From NCBI RefSeq assembly GCF_000689395.1, contig NZ_HG966617.1, positions 568,753-632,752 of the forward strand: a stretch of 64,000 nucleotides of DNA, given 5' to 3'. Positions 60,034 to 64,000 of this stretch are shown here, piece by piece (the stretch's first letter is position 1; each line of letters opens with the position of its first letter). The translations under genes and the position numbers were made by a program. The notes under the pieces were generated by a model. The model saw nothing but the letters and a program-made list of their open reading frames with translations, searched no databases and was not told the DNA's origin. Origin of the DNA: Candidatus Phaeomarinobacter ectocarpi. Lineage in GTDB: Bacteria > Pseudomonadota > Alphaproteobacteria > CGMCC-115125.

Positions 60034-60795
60034 ATGTCGAGCAACCGTACAAATCTGATTCGCCTTTTTGTCGCTGCACCGCTGGAAGCGGATGTGCCCA
60101 TCGATCTGCCGTCGGAGCAGGCCCATTACCTCGCCAATGTCATGCGCAAGAAGGCGGGCGACGAAGCGCTGGCCTTCAATGGTGAGGATGGCGAATGGCT
60201 GATCCGGCTGGATGAAATCGGCAAGAAGCGCGCCCAGGCAACACCGGTCGAGCGCACCCGCAAGCAGACCACAGGCCCTGACCTGCATTTGCTGTTCGCC
60301 CCGCTCAAGCGCGCCCGCATCGATTATCTGGCGCAAAAAGCCACAGAAATGGGCGCGGCCCTTTTGCAGCCCGTCGTGACCCGGCGCACCCAGGCGGAAC
60401 GGGTCAAGACGTCCCGCCTGCTGGCAAACGCTGTGGAGGCCGCCGAGCAATGCAATCTGCTGTTTGTGCCCACCGTCGAAGAACCCGCAAAGCTTGAAAC
60501 CGTGCTCACGCGCTGGTCCCGCGAGCGGCAGATTTTGTTTTGCGATGAAGCCCTGCCCGGTGCGGACGTACCCGCGCCCGCAGACTTTTTGCGCAACCTG
60601 CCCGACGGCGTGAAGCAGGCCCCCTGGGCCATTCTCATTGGCCCTGAAGGCGGCTTTGACCCCGCCGAGCGAAAGATGCTCGAAGCCATGCCCAATGCGC
60701 ACCCCGTCGCCCTTGGCCCGCGCATCATGCGGGCCGATACGGCGGTGGTGGCCGCGATGGCGCTGTGGCAGTCGGTGCTGGGAGACTGGCGCTAG
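60034..60795 (+). CDS. rsmE: 16S rRNA (uracil-1498-N3)-methyltransferase RsmE
   Basis: A 253-residue SPOUT methyltransferase that modifies U1498 of 16S rRNA. The N-terminal PUA-like domain has IRLFVAAPLEADVPIDLPSEQAHYLANVMRKKAGDE, and the C-terminal knot has KATEMGAALLQPVVTRRTQ, IGPEGGFDPAERKML and LGPRIMRADTAVVAAMALWQ. ATG 60034 gives the usual length; ATG 60007 has the better ribosome site (GAGGA) and would add nine residues. It is divergent from ubiA. Confidence 0.95.
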   Translation: MSSNRTNLIRLFVAAPLEADVPIDLPSEQAHYLANVMRKKAGDEALAFNGEDGEWLIRLDEIGKKRAQATPVERTRKQTTGPDLHLLFAPLKRARIDYLAQKATEMGAALLQPVVTRRTQAERVKTSRLLANAVEAAEQCNLLFVPTVEEPAKLETVLTRWSRERQILFCDEALPGADVPAPADFLRNLPDGVKQAPWAILIGPEGGFDPAERKMLEAMPNAHPVALGPRIMRADTAVVAAMALWQSVLGDWR

Positions 60796-60807
60796 CGTGC
60801 TTGTCTT

Positions 60808-61197
60808 CTAACGCGCAAGGGCTGTGATCTTGAGTTCCATGCGCGCGCCGGGGAAGGCCAGTTCGGTTGTGCCGACTGCCGTCCATGCCGGATAGGGCTC
60901 GTTGATATACTTGTCCTTGACCGCCATGAACGTGCCGATGTGCTCCTGCAGCCCGATATGGAAGGTGGTCATTTCCACAATGTCGGTGAAATCCAGCCCG
61001 GCTTCCGCCAGCACCATCTTGGCCTGCTGAAATGCCGCTTCAAATTCCTCCGTCGGGTCAGCCGGCACCGCCCCATCAGCGCCGGTGCCCAGAATGCCGG
61101 ACATATGCAGCAAGCCACCGGCGCGCACACCCGGTGCGAATTTGAAATTCTGGTAGGTGGGTTTCAGGGCATCTGGAAGAATGAGATCGCCAGCCAT
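60808..61197 (-). CDS. RidA family protein
   Basis: A 129-residue Rid-family protein without signal peptide. FAPGVRAGGLLHMSGILG, EEFEAAFQQAKMVLAEAGLDFTDIVEMTTFHIG and YPAWTAVGTTELAFPGARMELKITALA cover the family. The catalytic Arg of true RidA (YPARxxV) is replaced by YPAWTAV, so it may not have classic enamine deaminase activity and belongs to one of the Rid subfamilies without it. It lies on the opposite strand between rsmE and gshA. The other Rid gene (9.5 kb) is secreted. Confidence 0.9.
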   Translation of the reverse strand: MAGDLILPDALKPTYQNFKFAPGVRAGGLLHMSGILGTGADGAVPADPTEEFEAAFQQAKMVLAEAGLDFTDIVEMTTFHIGLQEHIGTFMAVKDKYINEPYPAWTAVGTTELAFPGARMELKITALAR

Positions 61198-61490
61198 GGA
61201 TATGTCCTCAAATTGGGGGAGTGATCGTGATTATCGCCAGTCTGTCGCGATTGAATGTGGCCGCCTACCCACTATTCAGCCAATCATCCTGCGTGGTTTG
61301 GCCAAATGATTGGCTCAACCTTGTGACTTGTGCGGAATTGCCCAAGCCCTTACATGACCAAGGGTCCAAATTCGGCGCTATGCTGGGCAGGACAGGGAAG
61401 GCCGATCAACGGCCAGTAACACCCAAATGGGGACCGGGCCCGTAGAGGCCCAGAAGAATGGCCCGCAGAGGCCCTGAAGGAACGTTCGGT

Positions 61491-62888
61491 ATGTCGGCAC
61501 CTCCCACAACGCGTGAGACGACCCCACCCGTCGAAACACGCGACGAGCTCGTGGCCTATCTGGCATCCGGCTCGAAGCCTGAGACCGACTGGCGCATCGG
61601 CACCGAACACGAGAAATTCGGCTATCGCATCGGCGACTTCTCCCCCATGCCCTACGACAACGCACCCGGCGAAACCGGCGCGACCGTAAAGGCGATGCTG
61701 GAAGGCATGCAGCGCTTTGGCTGGGAGCCTGCGTTCGAAGGCGACAATATCATTGCGCTCATGGGCTCTGACAAGACCGGCGGCGGGTCCATCACGCTTG
61801 AGCCGGGCGGCCAGTTTGAGTTGTCTGGCGCGCCGCTGGAAACCCTGCACGACACCTGTGACGAAGTGCATACCCATCTTGATCAGGTGGCGACGGTTGC
61901 TGGTGAAATTGATGCGGGCTTCATCGGCCTTGGCTTTGCGCCGCGCCGCTCCCTGGCAGACACACCGGTGATGCCCAAGGGCCGCTACGGCATCATGCGC
62001 AACTACATGCCCAAAGTCGGCAGCCGTGGGCTGGACATGATGTTCCGCACGGCAACAGTGCAGGTAAATCTCGATTTCTCGTCAGAAGCCGACATGGTGC
62101 AGATGTACCGCATCTCGCTCGCGCTGCAGCCGATTGTGACGTCGATCTTTGCCAACTCGCCCTTCGTTGATGGCAAGCCCAACGGCGTGCTTTCCAACCG
62201 CGCAAACGTCTGGCTCGATACCGACAAGCATCGCACAGGCATGTTGCCGTTCGTCTTCGAGGACGGGTTTGGCTTTGAGCAATATGTCGATTACGCCCTC
62301 GATGTGCCGATGTATTTCGTCCATCGCAATGGCACGTATGTCGATGTCTCCGGCCAGTCCTTCCGTGACTTCATGCAGGGCAAGCTCAAGGGCCTTGAGG
62401 GTGATCGCCCGTCGATGGACGACTGGGAAAACCACCTGACAACCATTTTTCCCGAAGCCCGCCTCAAGCGGTTCATTGAAATGCGCGGCGCTGACGGTGG
62501 CCCCTGGCGGCGTCTGTGTGCGCTACCGGCTTTCTGGGTCGGACTGTTCTACGACAAGGCCTCTCAGGAAGCAGCCTTCGATCTGGTCAAGGACTGGACC
62601 GAGGAAGAGCGCGAACAATTGCATCGCGATGTGCCGGTGCACGCACTCAACACCAGGTTCCGCGATCATACGGTGCTGGACATCGCCCGCGATGCATTGG
62701 CGATTGCCAAGCAGGGCCTCAAGGCCCGCGCCCGAAGCGACGGCTTTGATGGCGACGAACGTGGCTTCCTGGCAGCCGTTGAAACCACGGTAGATAGCGG
62801 CCGCACCCCGGCCGAAGAGATGCTCGATCTCTACAACGGCAAATGGCAGGGCAATCTCGACAATCTCTTTGCCGAGTATTCCTACTAG
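61491..62888 (+). CDS. gshA: Glutamate-cysteine ligase (GCS2/plant-type)
   Basis: A 465-residue ATP-dependent ligase making gamma-glutamylcysteine, the first step of glutathione synthesis. [61 protein letters not shown] and [14 protein letters not shown] identify the alphaproteobacterial/plant group rather than E. coli-type GshA. It may be redox-regulated as in plants, but the relevant cysteines cannot be assigned. AAGGA lies about nine bases before ATG 61491. The 293-base spacer upstream holds its promoter; no clear boxes seen. Neighbouring ubiA and rsmE are part of the conserved cluster. Confidence 0.96.
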   Translation: MSAPPTTRETTPPVETRDELVAYLASGSKPETDWRIGTEHEKFGYRIGDFSPMPYDNAPGETGATVKAMLEGMQRFGWEPAFEGDNIIALMGSDKTGGGSITLEPGGQFELSGAPLETLHDTCDEVHTHLDQVATVAGEIDAGFIGLGFAPRRSLADTPVMPKGRYGIMRNYMPKVGSRGLDMMFRTATVQVNLDFSSEADMVQMYRISLALQPIVTSIFANSPFVDGKPNGVLSNRANVWLDTDKHRTGMLPFVFEDGFGFEQYVDYALDVPMYFVHRNGTYVDVSGQSFRDFMQGKLKGLEGDRPSMDDWENHLTTIFPEARLKRFIEMRGADGGPWRRLCALPAFWVGLFYDKASQEAAFDLVKDWTEEEREQLHRDVPVHALNTRFRDHTVLDIARDALAIAKQGLKARARSDGFDGDERGFLAAVETTVDSGRTPAEEMLDLYNGKWQGNLDNLFAEYSY

Positions 62889-62909
62889 CCGCGCAGCAGT
62901 ATTGCAGAC

Positions 62910-63617
62910 CTAGTCTTCGAACAGCCCCAGTTCTTCCATCCGGTCGAGGATGGAAATGGGTTTGCTGCTCAGCACTTCGTGGGCTTCGTCGTCCAGCGCG
63001 AAATTGATGGTCTCAAGCGCGTCGTCGCGGGCGACCAGCAGCTGCGCAATATCGTCCCTGAACAATCCAAAAAGATGGCTGAACCACTGGTTGGCCAGGG
63101 GGGCATCAAATGCGTCCGTGCAGGTGAGCCGGTCGAGCAACGGCAGGATGCTTTTGGCTGTCACCATGGCTTCGTCGGTCACCCAGCGATTGGTGGTGAA
63201 CAGCTCAATCGGCAGGCCGGTGGCATCCATGGTGATGGCGATGACGTGAAACAGATCATCGGCTTCCAGCGTCGTGGCGTCTTCATCGGCGGCGGAAATC
63301 GACTTTACGTCGCTCGCTGTATCCCCGGCCTTCAGAAAGATGTGAAAATGGCCGTGCTCATGTCCCGCACGGTGGCCGTGATAATAAATCTGCACACCGC
63401 TCCGGCTGTCGCGGGCGTCCCCCGGCGGGTAGTGCGTCCAGCTTTCAAAGGGAGCATCGTCGTCAAACGTGCCAATGGTCAGGGTGACGGGATTAAGTCC
63501 CTGTTCCGCCATCTGGGCACCGGCATCCACGAGGCCGAAGGCGGCGTCTGCCAACTCATCGGTGAGAGGGGCATCGACGCGCGTGTCACCGGGCGTATCA
63601 AGAATGGGAGCGGCCAT
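62910..63617 (-). CDS. Histidine-rich protein, DUF6969-like
   Basis: A 235-residue cytosolic protein. The central YYHGHRAGHEHGHFHIFLKAG contains eight histidines within about 20 residues, and FHVIAITMDATGLPIELFTTNRWVTDEAM follows. This resembles the family annotated DUF6969. The clustered His suggest a metal site; no catalytic role is known. ATG 63615-63617 was chosen; ATG 63633-63635 is possible. It is downstream of the Cys-rich peptide gene on the same strand with 84 bases between, so an operon is likely. The final third is acidic and helical. Confidence 0.78.
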   Translation of the reverse strand: MAAPILDTPGDTRVDAPLTDELADAAFGLVDAGAQMAEQGLNPVTLTIGTFDDDAPFESWTHYPPGDARDSRSGVQIYYHGHRAGHEHGHFHIFLKAGDTASDVKSISAADEDATTLEADDLFHVIAITMDATGLPIELFTTNRWVTDEAMVTAKSILPLLDRLTCTDAFDAPLANQWFSHLFGLFRDDIAQLLVARDDALETINFALDDEAHEVLSSKPISILDRMEELGLFED

Positions 63618-63701
63618 GGGAGTGGTCAGGGTCATCAGCGTAAATCGGGATAATGAAAGTGTCCGAGCTGCCTGTGTCAGCAGCCCGGACATCTCAGTCA
63701 G

Positions 63702-63968
63702 CTACTGTGCTGCACCGCAAGGGCTGCATGGGTTGGCCTTGGCCGCACCGCATGGGCTGCACTTTGCTGCACCACATTTTGCTGCGGCACAGGGGCTGCA
63801 TGGGTTGGCCTTTGCACCAGCACATTTTGCACCAGCACATGGGCTGCAGGCAGATGTGCGCTTGGCACCACAGCCATAGGCACCACAGGCAGCAGACGCG
63901 GGCTGCGCAACAGCAACGGCTGCAGCCATCATGGCAGCAGAACCAAGAACGACAGATGCGCGGGACAT
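63702..63968 (-). CDS. Secreted cysteine-rich repeat peptide (start probably just outside the window)
   Basis: The product has a signal-peptide-like segment (SRASVVLGSAAMMAAAVAVA, cleavage near ASA-AC) and a mature part of about 60 residues with 12 cysteines in repeats such as SPCAGAKC, ANPCSPC, AAKCGAAKC and SPCGAAK. No enzymatic domain. ATG 63966-63968 is the first in the window, but the frame stays open to the edge and codes KSSTPKTRRM upstream; position 63999-64000 ends in TG, so an ATG starting at 64001 is likely. It could bind metal or serve as a redox buffer or precursor of a modified peptide. The His-rich protein gene follows. Confidence 0.75.
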   Translation of the reverse strand: MSRASVVLGSAAMMAAAVAVAQPASAACGAYGCGAKRTSACSPCAGAKCAGAKANPCSPCAAAKCGAAKCSPCGAAKANPCSPCGAAQ

Positions 63969-64000
63969 ACGGCGCGTCTTGGGCGTAGAGGATTTCGACA

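Overview
The window is a GC-rich chromosomal segment whose gene content and gene order point to an alphaproteobacterium. Indicators are the CIRCE-controlled groESL operon, the DUF3035, DUF2093 and DUF4170 proteins, the ribF-ileS-lspA-M16-M16 run, the pmbA-cysQ-DUF4170-DUF374-waaA-lpxK envelope block, ubiA-rsmE-gshA, and a GCS2-type GshA. I cannot name the genus; a marine Parvibaculales/Rhodobiaceae-like relative is only a guess. No rRNA, tRNA, CRISPR array, insertion sequence or prophage was recognised, and coding density is high except at 57.4-59.0 kb.

Region by region. 0-1.1 kb: groEL (cut by the window edge), groES, their promoter and CIRCE operator, with a terminator-like hairpin between the two genes. 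1.1-5.8 kb: a glyoxalase-fold protein, then a membrane module with a HAD phosphatase-UbiA fusion, a GtrA protein and a polytopic envelope protein. 6.0-10.6 kb: a D-threonine-aldolase-like enzyme, two tandem phosphofructokinases with different active sites, a secreted Rid protein and a lipoprotein. 10.8-17.3 kb: PEP mutase/isocitrate lyase family, omega-aminotransferase, a possible sRNA, methyltransferase, SDR, OmpA lipoprotein, glutathione peroxidase and ChaC. 17.5-20.2 kb: TipF-like EAL protein, HAD hydrolase, CheY. 20.4-34.9 kb: housekeeping run ribF, ileS, lspA, DUF3035 lipoprotein, two M16 peptidase subunits, pgi, mutL, SRPBCC, rsmD, rluB, tadA.

35.1-43.0 kb: acyl-CoA dehydrogenase, GST, a three-PAS histidine kinase and two paralogous APH-fold phosphotransferases around an MscS channel. 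The dehydrogenase and kinases resemble the separated halves of eukaryotic ACAD10/11. 43.1-53.7 kb: purD, xseA, DUF2093, an M23 peptidase, then a long minus-strand block for lipid A and membrane lipids (LpxL-like, LpxK, WaaA, DUF374, DUF4170, CysQ, TldE/PmbA). 53.9-57.5 kb: an unknown lipoprotein, MAPEG, and a TetR-desaturase-methyltransferase operon with a perfect palindromic operator. 57.5-59.0 kb: gene-poor, with a REP-like element, a long-stem inverted repeat and two very small ORFs. 59.0-64.0 kb: ubiA, rsmE, a RidA protein, gshA, and at the right edge a probable two-gene operon of a secreted peptide with 12 cysteines and a histidine-rich protein.

Common threads are envelope assembly (lipid A, lipoproteins, polyprenyl-linked sugars, peptidases), glutathione chemistry (GshA, GST, GPx, ChaC, MAPEG) and acyl-CoA metabolism. 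The most promising places for undescribed biology are the Cys-rich/His-rich pair at 62.9-64.0 kb, the gene-poor region at 57.5-58.9 kb, the ACAD/APH set and the HAD-UbiA/GtrA module.
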